Shown: positions 8,759-18,656, counted from the stretch's first letter. The stretch is DNA of 64,000 nucleotides from Agrobacterium tumefaciens (GCA_017744915.1 JAGIAH010000013.1:1-64000); one strand, 5' to 3'. Translations and numbers: made by a program. The notes: generated from the sequence alone by a model not told the origin.

Positions 8759-10015
8759 GTGCGCGCGAAATATTTGTCGTCTGACAAGCTCATACCGCTA
8801 GAAGGCCAGAGAGGCATCGCAGCCATAATCGTGGCGGTTCACCATTTCGTTCTGGCGTTTCATCCTTCAATATCTGGAATCATAGCCGACAAGCGCAATG
8901 ACGGCAGCTTGGTGGGATCGCCTTTCTTCTTTTTCATAAACGGCAACGGAGCAGTTTTTTTCTTCTTCACCCTGTCCGGGTTCGTTTTGAGTTGGGGATA
9001 CTTCAAAAACCCCGATCCATACCGCTCACTTTGGTCTGGATTAAAGCGCTGGCCGAGGCTCGCTGGACCGGTTGTAGTTGTCTGCCTATTCAGCGCGCTT
9101 CTGTTCCGGGCAGACTTGTATTTCTACAAAGACGCGGGGGCCAAGAGCGGTAGCTATTGGATGCAAACGTTTGGGCATTCTTCCTTTAACGAAAGCTATC
9201 CCTCATTCCTCACTGCCATCTGGCAGGGGCTGACGACTTTTTTCTCAGGGCAGTCTGGAGTAAACCCAAGCCTCTGGACAATGGTCTACGAGTATTATGG
9301 CAGCCTTATCGTTTTCGCCGCAATGCCCGTCCTTTCGAAGTTAGGCAACAACAGGTCAATTACCTTCATCTGTGTGGCATGCCTCGCAACGATTTTCGGT
9401 GTTTCAGGATCTGGATTGCCTGCCTTAGCTGGCATGGCGTTCATGCTGCCGTTCATCGTTGGAATGGGAGTATCGTTTGCCATAAGCAGATGGGAGATTC
9501 ACGGGGTTAATTTGTACTTATCGGCGGGGATTTTAGGGTTCGGTATCTATTTGCTTGGATATTTTGAACCCTCACAGGCCTATGCATGGTCGTCGGCGCT
9601 TGCTGCCGCTTCTCCGCAAATCGCGTGGTCTATTATTTACTCTGTTGGCTCCGCCTGCGTGATATTTGCGACTATGACGAACGGTAAAATATATGGCGTT
9701 ATGAACAATCGGCTGATGTTCGCGCTCGGTCGTCTTAGTTTTTCCTTGTACCTCGTCCACCTTCTTGTATTCGGCTCAGTCTCGAGTTGGCTTTTTCTCC
9801 ACATATTTACAAATGGAGGGATGCCTCTTTTCGCGACTACAGCGGTACTTTGCGTGTCCATCGCCTTGCCACTTTGCTATTTCGATGAATGGTGGGTGCG
9901 GTATCTGAACGCCAAGGTCGACTGGCTACGGCGTGCTTCTGCGAGGTCATCATTTAGCTTATCTCGCATGCCCTCAACGGCTGAAAATGATGTGGAGCGA
10001 AGTCGGCGTTCTTGA
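8759..10015 (+). CDS. Acyltransferase 3 (OafA/YrhL-like) membrane protein
   Basis: This 418-residue polytopic protein has about ten hydrophobic segments. The acyltransferase-3 signature is at the N-terminus: LEGQRGIAAIIVAVHHF carries the R and H residues typical of the family, and FFFFTLSGFVLSWGYF follows. These enzymes O-acetylate or acylate LPS, exopolysaccharide or Nod-factor sugars from the cytoplasmic side. The start is GTG, with AGAAGGA about ten bases upstream. It is in an apparent two-gene unit with the preceding methyltransferase. Substrate unknown. Confidence 0.85.
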   Translation: MRAKYLSSDKLIPLEGQRGIAAIIVAVHHFVLAFHPSISGIIADKRNDGSLVGSPFFFFINGNGAVFFFFTLSGFVLSWGYFKNPDPYRSLWSGLKRWPRLAGPVVVVCLFSALLFRADLYFYKDAGAKSGSYWMQTFGHSSFNESYPSFLTAIWQGLTTFFSGQSGVNPSLWTMVYEYYGSLIVFAAMPVLSKLGNNRSITFICVACLATIFGVSGSGLPALAGMAFMLPFIVGMGVSFAISRWEIHGVNLYLSAGILGFGIYLLGYFEPSQAYAWSSALAAASPQIAWSIIYSVGSACVIFATMTNGKIYGVMNNRLMFALGRLSFSLYLVHLLVFGSVSSWLFLHIFTNGGMPLFATTAVLCVSIALPLCYFDEWWVRYLNAKVDWLRRASARSSFSLSRMPSTAENDVERSRRS

Positions 10016-10231
10016 TGTCTCGGCACTCTGCGCGTGTTCGATCACTTGTGCCCGCGTCTGATGCCTGTCGTCGACATCAAGATCTAGAGCGGCGGTGCCT
10101 TTTGTGCTGTTGCCGCTTTCGTTGCTAGATTGGGGGAAGGCGCATCTCGAGTTTGCGTTTGTTCTATTTCTGCAACCTGAGTCTTCCCGGTTTCGGCAGG
10201 ATATGAAGCTCAAGCGGGCTGAACCGTCGCC

Positions 10232-10384
10232 TCACCTTGCCGCCGCCTTCAATTCGGCTTTGCGGCTTTCAAAAGCATCCTCGACTACATCCTTAAGAAG
10301 GTGCAGGCGTTTGACGGCCTCGCGCCTCTGCTTCTCGCACTGGGCAATGGGATTTAATCCAAACCTTACGCGGCGTGAGAACAC
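10232..10384 (-). CDS. Possible 50-residue basic protein or gene remnant
   Basis: On the minus strand a short open frame starting at GTG (10384) encodes a helical, charged peptide containing [20 protein letters not shown] and ending in ELKAAAR. Its composition looks coding rather than random, but no good ribosome site precedes it. The frame is blocked by a TGA just upstream. It could be the 3' remnant of a longer gene lost when the accessory patch was inserted. It lies in the 480-base gap before the copA promoter, which otherwise shows no gene. Confidence 0.28.
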   Translation of the reverse strand: MFSRRVRFGLNPIAQCEKQRREAVKRLHLLKDVVEDAFESRKAELKAAAR

Positions 10385-10433
10385 CTGTTCACGGCTGCGT
10401 CATTCCTTCTTGAAAGTTATCAAAAAGAACCTA

Positions 10434-10464
10434 TTGACCTTGCCACGATGGGAAGCCCTATCTT
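10434..10464 (+). promoter_or_regulatory. HmrR/CueR-type promoter-operator of copA
   Basis: A TTGACC -35 element (10434-10439) and a TATCTT -10 element (10459-10464) are separated by exactly 19 bp, the overlong spacer typical of MerR-activated promoters. The spacer holds an imperfect dyad (CTTGCC ... GGAAG) like the CueR box. A similar sequence lies upstream of copZ. The copA start codon is 32 bases further on. Confidence 0.72.
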
Positions 10465-10495
10465 TTTCGATATAAAGAAAAGAGGGGTCATACGC

Positions 10496-13000
10496 ATGTC
10501 ACAAATGGAGATCCGGCCGAGTCATCAGATTGCGATCGACGGCATGACATGCGCCTCCTGTGTGGGTCGCGTGGAGAAGGCGATTGCCAAGGTGCCGGGC
10601 GTCTTGAAGGCCTCGGTCAATCTTGCGACTGAACGTGCTGACGTCTCCTTTTCCGGATCGCCTGACCTGCCTGCGGTGATCGCCGCGGTTCGGCATGCGG
10701 GTTATGGCGTCGAAGAAAAAACCGTTGAACTCGATATCGAGGGCATGACCTGCGCTTCCTGCGTCGGGCGCGTCGAAAAAGCGCTGAAGGCGGTTTCCGG
10801 TGTTTCCGATGCGAGCGTCAATCTCGCGACCGAGCGTGCCACCATCCGCGTGGCGGGCAATGCCGCCTCTGCCGCCACCTTGTCGGAGGCGATCAAGCGG
10901 GCGGGCTACAAGGCGAAGGAAATCGTCGCCGACAAAGCCGGTGATGCGGAGCAGGACAGGCGCGCAGCGGAAATGAGCAGCCTGAAAATCAGCCTCGCCG
11001 TGGCCGTTGCCCTGACATTACCGGTCTTCGTGCTGGAAATGGGTTCGCATCTGGTGCCCGCCATCCATGATTTCGTCATGGAAACGGTCGGCATGCAGGA
11101 AAGCTGGTATCTGCAATTTGTGCTAACCACGCTGGTCCTGTTCGGGCCGGGCCTGCGCTTCTTCAAAAAGGGTATTCCCGCGCTTATGCGGCTCGCGCCG
11201 GACATGAATTCGCTTGTGGTGCTGGGCACTGCCGCCGCCTGGGGATTTTCGGTGGTCGCGACTTTCCTGCCTGAAATCCTGCCGCGCGGCACGGCCAATG
11301 TCTATTATGAGGCCGCCGCGGTCATCGTCACGTTGATCCTGCTCGGCCGTTTCCTTGAAGCGCGCGCCAAAGGCCGCACCAGCGAGGCGATAAAGCGGCT
11401 CGTCGGCCTGCAGGCCAAGTCGGCCCGTGTGCTGCGCGATGGCGAAACCGTCGATGTGCCGTTGCAGGATGTGCGAACGGGCGACGTGATCGTCGTTCGC
11501 CCCGGCGAGAAAGTGCCGGTCGACGGTCTGGTTCTCAGCGGCTCTTCTTATGTCGATGAATCGATGATTACGGGTGAACCGGTTCCGGTTACCAAGACGG
11601 AGGGTTCTGAGGTCGTCGGCGGCACGGTCAACCGCAATGGCTCCTTCACCTTCCGCGCCACCAAGGTCGGCAGCGATACGCTGATCGCCCAGATCATCCG
11701 CATGGTGGAGGAGGCGCAGGCCGACAAGCTGCCCATCCAGGCGCTGGTGGACAAGGTGACCAACTGGTTCGTGCCGGCGGTCATGCTGGCGGCGCTTGTT
11801 ACCTTCGCCGTCTGGTTCGTCTTTGGGCCCGATCCGGCCTTGACCTTCGCGCTCGTCAACGCGGTTGCGGTTCTCATCATCGCCTGTCCCTGCGCCATGG
11901 GCCTTGCCACGCCGACGTCGATCATGGTCGGTACTGGCCGCGCCGCCGAAATGGGCGTGCTGTTCCGGCGCGGCGATGCGCTCCAGACGCTGCGCGACGC
12001 CGATGTCATCGCGGTCGACAAGACCGGCACGCTGACGCTCGGCAAGCCGAAGCTGGTGCATTTCAACACGACCCAGGGTTTCGATGCGGATGAGGTGCTG
12101 CGCCTTGTCGCCTCGCTCGAGAACCGGTCTGAGCATCCGATTGCCGAGGCGATCGTCGAGGCTGCAAAACATGGCGGTCTGACGCTTGCCGAGGCTGAAG
12201 CTTTCGAGGCGACCCCCGGCTTCGGTGTCGCGGCAATGGTCGATGGTCGCCGGGTAGAGGCGGGTGCTGACCGGTTCATGGTGAAACTCGGTTATGATGT
12301 CGGGGCCTTCGCCGCCGATGCCGAGCGGATGGGCAGGGAAGGGCAGTCGCCACTTTATGCCGCCGTCGATGGCAGGCTGGCCGCGATCATCGCCGTTGCC
12401 GATCCGGTCAAGCAGACGACACCGGAGGCGATTGCGGCGCTGCATGCGCTGGGCCTCAAGGTCACGATGATCACGGGTGACAATCGCCGCACGGCGGAAG
12501 CCATTGCCCGTCGCCTCGGCATTGACGAGGTGGTGGCCGAAGTGTTGCCCGACGGTAAGGTGGAGGCGGTCAAGAGGTTTGCCGCCGGCGGACGACGGGT
12601 CGCCTTTGTCGGCGATGGCATCAATGATGCGCCGGCGCTGGCCGCAGCCGATGTCGGGCTTGCAATCGGCACGGGCACGGATGTCGCAATTGAAAGTGCC
12701 GACGTGGTGCTGATGTCCGGCGATCTGCGCGGTGTTGCCAACGCGATTGCTCTCTCCAAGGCGACGATCCGCAATATCGGCCAGAATCTCTTCTGGGCCT
12801 TCGCTTACAATGCCGCGCTTGTTCCCGTGGCAGCCGGCATATTGTATCCTGTCAACGGCATTCTGCTGTCGCCCGTCCTTGCTGCCGGAGCCATGGCGCT
12901 TTCCAGCGTCTTCGTATTGACGAATGCGCTGCGTCTGAAAAGCTTCCGTGCGCCGCTGGTGGACAGATCGTCCGACCTGCAGCTTGCAGCGGCCGAATAG
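10496..13000 (+). CDS. copA: Cu+-exporting P1B-type ATPase
   Basis: CopA exports cytoplasmic Cu+ with ATP hydrolysis at the inner membrane. The 834-residue protein has two N-terminal heavy-metal-associated domains with GMTCASC (about residues 16 and 83), then membrane helices. TGEP of the actuator domain lies near 359, the transmembrane metal site CPC is in IIACPCAMG near 462, the phosphorylation site DKTGT is near 507 and GDGINDAP is near 705. These are the P1B-1 signatures for Cu+. The ATG at 10496 follows AGAGGGG, so I prefer it to a longer frame. The reductase gene begins nine bases after the stop. Confidence 0.97.
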   Translation: MSQMEIRPSHQIAIDGMTCASCVGRVEKAIAKVPGVLKASVNLATERADVSFSGSPDLPAVIAAVRHAGYGVEEKTVELDIEGMTCASCVGRVEKALKAVSGVSDASVNLATERATIRVAGNAASAATLSEAIKRAGYKAKEIVADKAGDAEQDRRAAEMSSLKISLAVAVALTLPVFVLEMGSHLVPAIHDFVMETVGMQESWYLQFVLTTLVLFGPGLRFFKKGIPALMRLAPDMNSLVVLGTAAAWGFSVVATFLPEILPRGTANVYYEAAAVIVTLILLGRFLEARAKGRTSEAIKRLVGLQAKSARVLRDGETVDVPLQDVRTGDVIVVRPGEKVPVDGLVLSGSSYVDESMITGEPVPVTKTEGSEVVGGTVNRNGSFTFRATKVGSDTLIAQIIRMVEEAQADKLPIQALVDKVTNWFVPAVMLAALVTFAVWFVFGPDPALTFALVNAVAVLIIACPCAMGLATPTSIMVGTGRAAEMGVLFRRGDALQTLRDADVIAVDKTGTLTLGKPKLVHFNTTQGFDADEVLRLVASLENRSEHPIAEAIVEAAKHGGLTLAEAEAFEATPGFGVAAMVDGRRVEAGADRFMVKLGYDVGAFAADAERMGREGQSPLYAAVDGRLAAIIAVADPVKQTTPEAIAALHALGLKVTMITGDNRRTAEAIARRLGIDEVVAEVLPDGKVEAVKRFAAGGRRVAFVGDGINDAPALAAADVGLAIGTGTDVAIESADVVLMSGDLRGVANAIALSKATIRNIGQNLFWAFAYNAALVPVAAGILYPVNGILLSPVLAAGAMALSSVFVLTNALRLKSFRAPLVDRSSDLQLAAAE

Positions 13001-13009
13001 GAGGCGGAT

Positions 13010-14023
13010 ATGGTGACGCCTGGCAACACAATCTATCTGCCGCAGATCGGCCGCAGCATCATGGCGGCTGCCGGCGAGACCGTGCTTCAGGCCGCGCTCG
13101 CCGCCGGCATTGCCTATCCGCATGGCTGTCGCATGGGCCGCTGCGGCGCCTGCAAATCACATCTCATCTCCGGTGAGATCGATCTTCTCAAGCATACGCC
13201 CTTTTCATTGACCGAAGAGGAAAAGGCGGATGGCCTCACACTTGCCTGCCGCGCCGTGCCGATGAGCGATATGACGATCGGCTGGCTCGACGGCGAGGAT
13301 GAATTCGCCGATATCCCGACCGGCCGTTTCGAGGGCACCGTCGTGGAAGCGGTCGATGCGACCCATGACATCAAGCTCATCCGCATCCGGCTCGAGGATC
13401 GTGCGCAGTTCACCTTCAAACCCGGGCAATATGTGCGCCTGCTTTATCCCGACTGTTCGCCGCGCGATTATTCGATCGCGAGCAGGGTGGATGAGGAACT
13501 GATTGAATTTCACATCCGGCATGTTCCCGGCGGCATGACGAGCGGCCGCATCTTCTCGCTCGCCAAAGCGGGTGATCCCGTTACGATCGTGGGGCCTTTC
13601 GGCTCGTCGTTCCTGCGGGAAAAACATTGCGGACCGATCCTCGGCATTGCCGGTGGCTCCGGGCTTGCCCCCGTGAAGGCCGTGGTCGAAGCGGCGCTTG
13701 CAGCGGGCCGGGAGCGTCCGGTCCATGTCTATTTCGGTGCCCGCGCCGAGCGTGACCTTTATATGCTCGACCGTTTCGAGGACCTCGCCACCCGGCACGG
13801 CAATCTGAGCTTCGTCCCGGTTCTTTCGAATGAAGACCATACGAATATCCGTCGCGGTTATGTCGGTGCGGCAGTGGCGGATGATTTCGACGATCTCGAT
13901 GGCTGGAAAGCCTATATTGCCGGCCCGCCGGCCATGATCGAGGCAACGGTGCCGCAGCTTCTGGCGCGCGGCATGCGTACGGCCGACATTCATGCTGATG
14001 TATTTTTCACCCCGGAAAGATAG
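13010..14023 (+). CDS. 2Fe-2S ferredoxin / FAD-NAD(P)H oxidoreductase in the copper operon
   Basis: This 337-residue protein has an N-terminal plant-type ferredoxin domain with cluster cysteines C40, C45, C48 (HGCRMGRCGACKSH) and C80. A ferredoxin-NADP reductase-like module follows, with the FAD motif RDYSIAS and the nucleotide-binding run GIAGGSGLAPVKA. The architecture matches reductase components such as those of phenol hydroxylase or CDP-deoxyglucoseen reductase. GGAGG lies at 13000-13004. It is wedged between copA and hmrR with spacings of 9 and 11 bases, so cotranscription is almost certain. A role in redox handling of copper, for example Cu2+ to Cu+ reduction, is inference. Confidence 0.85.
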   Translation: MVTPGNTIYLPQIGRSIMAAAGETVLQAALAAGIAYPHGCRMGRCGACKSHLISGEIDLLKHTPFSLTEEEKADGLTLACRAVPMSDMTIGWLDGEDEFADIPTGRFEGTVVEAVDATHDIKLIRIRLEDRAQFTFKPGQYVRLLYPDCSPRDYSIASRVDEELIEFHIRHVPGGMTSGRIFSLAKAGDPVTIVGPFGSSFLREKHCGPILGIAGGSGLAPVKAVVEAALAAGRERPVHVYFGARAERDLYMLDRFEDLATRHGNLSFVPVLSNEDHTNIRRGYVGAAVADDFDDLDGWKAYIAGPPAMIEATVPQLLARGMRTADIHADVFFTPER

Positions 14024-14034
14024 GAGCAGGATCG

Positions 14035-14523
14035 ATGAACATTGGCACAGCCGCCACCGCCTCCGGTGTTTCAGCAAAGATGATCAGGCACTACGAGACG
14101 ATCGGCCTGATCAAATCGGCAAGCCGCACGGATTCCGGCTACAGGGTCTATACGGCCAATGATCTGGAAACGCTGCGTTTCATCCGGCGTGGACGCGATC
14201 TCGGTTTTTCCATCGAAAAGATCAGGCAGCTCATGACCCTGTGGCGCGATCCGGGCGGCGCCTCCTGCGATGTCAAACGCATCGTCATGGAACATGTCAT
14301 CGACCTGGAAGCAAAGATGGATACGCTCCGGGAGATGGCCGACACGCTTCGGAACCTCGCCACCTATTGCCCGGACAATGGCGAGCCGGAGTGCCCGATC
14401 ATTCATGACCTCGCCCACGCGGAAGATCTTGATTTTTCGACGGTTGCCGTCGTGCCCAAGCGGACAGGCATGCTGAAGGGGACATCCGGTCCGGCGATGG
14501 ATTTACAGCGTCCCGCGAAATAG
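14035..14523 (+). CDS. hmrR: Copper-responsive MerR-family activator HmrR/CueR
   Basis: This 162-residue regulator has an N-terminal MerR DNA-binding domain (MNIGTAATASGVSAKMIRHY) and a dimerization helix. Its metal-binding loop has cysteines at exactly residues 112 and 120 (YCPDNGEPECPI), the CueR Cu+ ligand positions. A serine stands at residue 77, as in CueR-type monovalent sensors. It should activate copA and copZ from promoters with a 19-bp spacer. As third gene of the copA operon it would be autoregulated. The C-terminal 35 residues extend beyond E. coli CueR. Confidence 0.93.
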   Translation: MNIGTAATASGVSAKMIRHYETIGLIKSASRTDSGYRVYTANDLETLRFIRRGRDLGFSIEKIRQLMTLWRDPGGASCDVKRIVMEHVIDLEAKMDTLREMADTLRNLATYCPDNGEPECPIIHDLAHAEDLDFSTVAVVPKRTGMLKGTSGPAMDLQRPAK

Positions 14524-14587
14524 GCCCCGGTTCCCTTTTGGGGGCGAATGCAGTGCAAATGCCAATCATGATGAAGGAGAGCAGGCC

Positions 14588-15532
14588 ATGTGGATACAGA
14601 TAATACAGCGCTTCTTTATTCTGTGCCTGATGCTGGCCATCGTTTCCGTCATCGCGTTTCTGTTGCCTTATATGGCGGGTGGTGACCCGGCACGCACGAT
14701 CCTGTTTTCGCGCATGCGTGATACCGCGCTCGATCCGCATGCGGTGGAGGCGTTGAGGGTCAGTCTCGGGCTCGACCGGCCGCTTTACGTGCAATATTTC
14801 ACTTGGTTGTGGAATGCGCTGCACGGTGATCTCGGGTTTTCCTTCACCAGCAGCCAGCCGGTGGCCAACGAGCTTTTGCGTTCTCTCGGCGTATCGGTGA
14901 CGCTTGCGCTGACGGCGTTGGCCATCGCGGTCGCCGTGGCGCTGCCGCTCGGCACGCTGGCGGCCATGCGCCCGGGCGGGCGGCTCGACAATTTCGCGAC
15001 GCTGATGATCCAGACCTTCGTCGCAACGCCTGAATATTGGTTCGCGCCCATGTCGGCGCTAGTCTTTGCGCTTTATCTCGGCTGGTTGCCCTCGGCCGGC
15101 TGGGACAGCTGGCGCTCGCTGGTGCTTCCGGCGCTGACGCTGACATTGCGGCCGCTCGCCTATTTCACGCAGGTCACCCGTGCCGCCATGGCCGAGGTTC
15201 TGCGTGCGCCCTATATCACGGCGGCACGCAGCCGCGGCCTTGGCATGCATGGCACGGTCATGCGCCACGGCATTCGTAACGGCTCGCTGCCGGTGGTCAC
15301 CTTCTTTGCGCTGTGGCTTGCGGGCCTGCTTGGCGGATCGGTGGTGGTGGAGGTCATCTTCGCCATTCCCGGCATGGGCCGGCTTCTCTACGACGCCGTG
15401 ATCAATCGCGACATCCCGATGCTGCAGGGCGGTTTCATCTGCATCGTGGCCCTGTCCATTCTGGTCAATACCCTGGCCGACAGCTTTTATGTTCTGATCA
15501 ATCCAGCAATGCGAGGTCAACATGACCACTAG
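14588..15532 (+). CDS. ABC importer permease, DppB/NikB type
   Basis: This 314-residue inner-membrane permease of the peptide/nickel family has about six membrane segments. The EAA coupling motif is seen around EVLRAPYITAARSRGLGMHG. It is the first of five genes for a complete importer (two permeases, two ATPases, one binding protein). Its stop overlaps the start of the second permease by 11 bases, indicating translational coupling. Substrate cannot be read from a permease. Confidence 0.9.
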   Translation: MWIQIIQRFFILCLMLAIVSVIAFLLPYMAGGDPARTILFSRMRDTALDPHAVEALRVSLGLDRPLYVQYFTWLWNALHGDLGFSFTSSQPVANELLRSLGVSVTLALTALAIAVAVALPLGTLAAMRPGGRLDNFATLMIQTFVATPEYWFAPMSALVFALYLGWLPSAGWDSWRSLVLPALTLTLRPLAYFTQVTRAAMAEVLRAPYITAARSRGLGMHGTVMRHGIRNGSLPVVTFFALWLAGLLGGSVVVEVIFAIPGMGRLLYDAVINRDIPMLQGGFICIVALSILVNTLADSFYVLINPAMRGQHDH

Positions 15533-16427
15533 TCTTTTCCCGAGCGCGCCTGCCGCCGCCATGCCGATGACCTTGCCCACGCGCCCCTCGACACTCTCCC
15601 GCTTCACGGATTTCATCCGCCGGCGGCACTGGACCTTCTATGCGGGATCGGCAATCTTTCTCGCCATCATCCTGCTCCTGGTGATCGCGCCATGGATTTC
15701 GCCCTATAATCCTGCCCAGCAGAACCTTCGCCTCAGACTGAATGCGCCGAGCGCCACCTATTGGCTCGGAACGGATCATCTCGGTCGCGATGTGCTGAGC
15801 CGGCTTTTGATCGGCGGCCGTTTCACCGTCACGATCGCCGCCATCACCGTCATTCTGTCGGTTGTCATCGGAACCTTCATCGGCATCATCAGCGGCCGCA
15901 GCCGCGGTATCCTCGATGAGGTGCTGATGCGCGTGGTCGACCTGCTTATCGCCATACCTGACGTGGTGATCGCGATTTTCCTCGTCGCCATCTTCGGCCC
16001 CGGATATGGAACGCTGATCGCGTCACTGACCATTGTCGGCTGGACACCCTTTGCGCGGCTGGCGCGCGGATTGACGCTGTCGATCAATTCCCGCGAATAT
16101 ATCCGCGCGGCGGAAGTGCTCGGCTGCAAGCGGGGCTTCATCATCTTCCGGCACATCATTCCCAACACCATCTGGCCGATCGCGGCCGTGGCGTTCCTGC
16201 GCTTCGGCCACAAGCTGATCACGGTGGGCGGCCTGTCATTCCTGGGGCTCGGCGTACAGCCGCCGGCCGCCGACTGGGCGCTGATGCTCTCCGATGCACA
16301 GGCCTATGCCGAGCGCATGCCGGTTCTCGTCATCGCACCGGGTCTTGCGATCTTCCTGTCGGCGCTCAGCGTGACCTGGATCGGCCATGGCCTCAATCTG
16401 GAAACGAAGAAAACGAACAGCCATTGA
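15522..16427 (+). CDS. ABC importer permease, DppC/NikC type
   Basis: This 301-residue permease has an N-terminal cytoplasmic tail, a first helix near residue 40 and the DppC signature YWLGTDHLGRDVLSRLL. The EAA loop is AAEVLGCKRGFIIFRHIIPN. It forms the heterodimeric pore with the preceding permease, which its start overlaps. About 140 bases without a gene separate it from the first ATPase; AAGGAGAG and AT-rich sequence are visible there. Confidence 0.92.
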   Translation: MTTSLFPSAPAAAMPMTLPTRPSTLSRFTDFIRRRHWTFYAGSAIFLAIILLLVIAPWISPYNPAQQNLRLRLNAPSATYWLGTDHLGRDVLSRLLIGGRFTVTIAAITVILSVVIGTFIGIISGRSRGILDEVLMRVVDLLIAIPDVVIAIFLVAIFGPGYGTLIASLTIVGWTPFARLARGLTLSINSREYIRAAEVLGCKRGFIIFRHIIPNTIWPIAAVAFLRFGHKLITVGGLSFLGLGVQPPAADWALMLSDAQAYAERMPVLVIAPGLAIFLSALSVTWIGHGLNLETKKTNSH

Positions 16428-16566
16428 CGCCTGCAAACAGGCGAAGGCAGATTTGACGATTGTCAAACATAGATGAGGCCGCAGGACCGGAAGGAGAGTA
16501 ATATCGTCTGAAGCCGCATGAAAATACGCAAATGCCTCCGATTCAATAAAAATAAGGGGAACTCTT

Positions 16567-17634
16567 ATGAATATCGAAGGACAAACGCTTGCCAACACGG
16601 CCATGTCCCCCGAATGCGCACCGCTTCTGGAGATCGAGGACCTGCACGTTTCGGTGCCGGCGCAAAATGGCCGCAAGTTTGTTATTTCGGGCCTGACGCT
16701 TTCCGTCAATGCCGGGGAGGTCGTCGCTCTCGTTGGCGAATCCGGATCGGGAAAGAGCATGACGGCTCTGTCGCTGATGCGGCTTCTACCGCAGGGCGCG
16801 GAAATCAATTCCGGCCGTATTTCCTTTGCCGGACGCGACATTCTCGCTCTTTCATCCTCCGAACTCGATGCGCTGCGCGGCGCCGATATCAGCATGCTGT
16901 TCCAACAGCCGCAGGCCATGCTGGACCCGACCAGCCGGGTGAGGACGCAGGTGGCCGAGCCACTCTGGATCCACCGCAAGATGAGCCGCAGCGCGGCGCT
17001 GAACCGGGTCGTCGGCCTCCTTTCCGATGTCGGCATTCCGGATCCCTCGGCGCGGGCGCAATGTTTCGCGCACGAGCTTTCCGGCGGCATGGCGCAACGT
17101 GTGATGATTGCCGCGGCACTGTCGGGCAATCCGCAGCTCCTGATCGCCGATGAGCCAACGACGGCGCTCGATGTCACCGTGCAGGCACAAATCCTGCGCC
17201 TGCTGGATGATGAACGCCGCAAGCGCCGTCTGGCCACGCTGCTCATCACCCACGATCTCTCGGTTGTCGCTGCCTTTGCGGACCGGATCGCGGTCATGTA
17301 TGCCGGCCGCATTGTCGAGGAGGGGCCGACGCAGGCGATCCTCAAGGCGCCTCAACACCCCTATACCAAGGCGCTGATCAGCTGCTCGCTGCTGACGACC
17401 GACAGCGAGGGACAGTTGCTGACGATCCCCGGTTCGGGCGCACAGGCCCATGACATGTCCTGCGGCTGCCGTTTTCATCCGCGTTGCGCGCTTGCCAAGT
17501 CTGAGGGCATGGGAAGCCGCTGCATGGCGACGGAGCCGGCCTTGAATGCCTTGCCTGAAGGGCGCAAGGCGCGGTGCTGGGCAGTCGGCGATGACCATGC
17601 CGATCACGACCATGCCGGCCATGCGGTTTGTTGA
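16567..17634 (+). CDS. ABC importer ATPase, DppD type, with His-rich C-terminus
   Basis: This 355-residue ATPase has Walker A GESGSGKS near residue 58, signature LSGGMAQR near 174, Walker B LLIADEPTTALD and a switch histidine in LITHDLS. The oligopeptide/nickel C-terminal cysteine motif is present (CRFHPRCALA). Unusually, the last 14 residues are DDHADHDHAGHAVC, with four histidines and a cysteine, resembling a metal-binding tail. The context between copper genes makes a metal or metallophore substrate plausible but unproven. Confidence 0.93.
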   Translation: MNIEGQTLANTAMSPECAPLLEIEDLHVSVPAQNGRKFVISGLTLSVNAGEVVALVGESGSGKSMTALSLMRLLPQGAEINSGRISFAGRDILALSSSELDALRGADISMLFQQPQAMLDPTSRVRTQVAEPLWIHRKMSRSAALNRVVGLLSDVGIPDPSARAQCFAHELSGGMAQRVMIAAALSGNPQLLIADEPTTALDVTVQAQILRLLDDERRKRRLATLLITHDLSVVAAFADRIAVMYAGRIVEEGPTQAILKAPQHPYTKALISCSLLTTDSEGQLLTIPGSGAQAHDMSCGCRFHPRCALAKSEGMGSRCMATEPALNALPEGRKARCWAVGDDHADHDHAGHAVC

Positions 17635-17645
17635 AGGAGGCGATG

Positions 17646-18656
17646 ATGTTATCCAAAGTCATGACACAGATGCCGCCCTCGGCGGAAAACAGCAGCCGGC
17701 CCTATGTGGTCGCGAAGAACCTCTGCAAATATTATCCCATATCGGGCCTCGGTCACCGCGTGGTGAAATCCGTCGATGATGTTTCCCTGACGATCGGCGA
17801 GGGGGAGGTGCTGGGTCTGGTCGGTGAATCCGGCTGCGGCAAAAGTACGGTTGCCGGATTGATCACGCGCCTGACGCACGCGACGCGGGGTGAGGTCAGC
17901 ATTGGAGATCACGACATATTGCACATGCAGGGCGAAGCGCTCCGGCGCATGCGCCGGGTCGTGCAGCTGGTGTTTCAGGATCCCTATTCGGCACTCGATC
18001 CGCGCATGCGCATCGGCCAGAGCATGGAAGCGCCGCTCGCCCAGCACGGCATCGGCACCCGCGAGGAACGCACGGCGCGGGTTTTCCGCATGCTGGAGGA
18101 GGTCGGTCTCGACGGTTCCTTTTATGACCGGTATCCGAGCCAGTGTTCCGGCGGCCAGCTGCAGCGCGTCGTCATCGGCCGCGCGCTTCTCCTCAATCCG
18201 AGTTTCCTCGTCTGTGACGAACCGACATCGGCGCTTGATGCCTCGATGCGCACGCAGATCCTGAACCTCCTGATGGACATGAAGCGCCGTCACGGCCTGA
18301 CGGTTCTGATGATTTCCCATGACCTGCGCGTCGTGCGTTATCTCTGTGATCGCATCGCGGTGATGTATCTCGGGCGCGTTGTTGAAATCGCCGATCGTGA
18401 AGAGCTTTTCCGGGCGCCGAAGCACCCCTATACCAAGGCTCTCATCGCCTCGTCGATGCTTGACGAGACCGGCTTATATGCGCCGGAAATGCTTCTCGAC
18501 GGCGACCTGCCGAGCCCGCTCAATCCTCCGGGCGGCTGCAAGTTTCACACCCGCTGCAAATATGCGACCGCGATCTGCGGTGAGGTGGAGCCGGTTCTGG
18601 AAGGCGTTGCAGGCGAGCATTTCGCACGCTGCCACCGCTGGCGGGAATTGGGCTGA
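17646..18656 (+). CDS. ABC importer ATPase, DppF type
   Basis: This is a 336-residue partner ATPase. Walker A GESGCGKST, signature CSGGQLQRVVIGRAL, Walker B FLVCDEPTSALD and a C-terminal cysteine motif (CKFHTRCKYA) are all intact. AAGGAGG at 17634-17640 fits the ATG at 17646 (spacing 5); an ATG at 17643 and an upstream TTG are less well placed. It lies 11 bases from the DppD-type gene. The 240-base region after it is strikingly AT-rich and leads to the binding-protein gene. Confidence 0.93.
   Translation: MLSKVMTQMPPSAENSSRPYVVAKNLCKYYPISGLGHRVVKSVDDVSLTIGEGEVLGLVGESGCGKSTVAGLITRLTHATRGEVSIGDHDILHMQGEALRRMRRVVQLVFQDPYSALDPRMRIGQSMEAPLAQHGIGTREERTARVFRMLEEVGLDGSFYDRYPSQCSGGQLQRVVIGRALLLNPSFLVCDEPTSALDASMRTQILNLLMDMKRRHGLTVLMISHDLRVVRYLCDRIAVMYLGRVVEIADREELFRAPKHPYTKALIASSMLDETGLYAPEMLLDGDLPSPLNPPGGCKFHTRCKYATAICGEVEPVLEGVAGEHFARCHRWRELG

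Noticed and set aside
7285..10495. tRNA-Leu region as a complete integrated element
   Set aside because: No second copy of the tRNA 3' end or an integrase was seen, so only a cargo patch is claimed.
11123..13123. A 666-codon minus-strand frame
   Set aside because: Antisense to copA; a GC-codon shadow.
16236..17345. A 369-codon minus-strand frame across the permease and ATPase genes
   Set aside because: Antisense to genes with complete ABC motifs.
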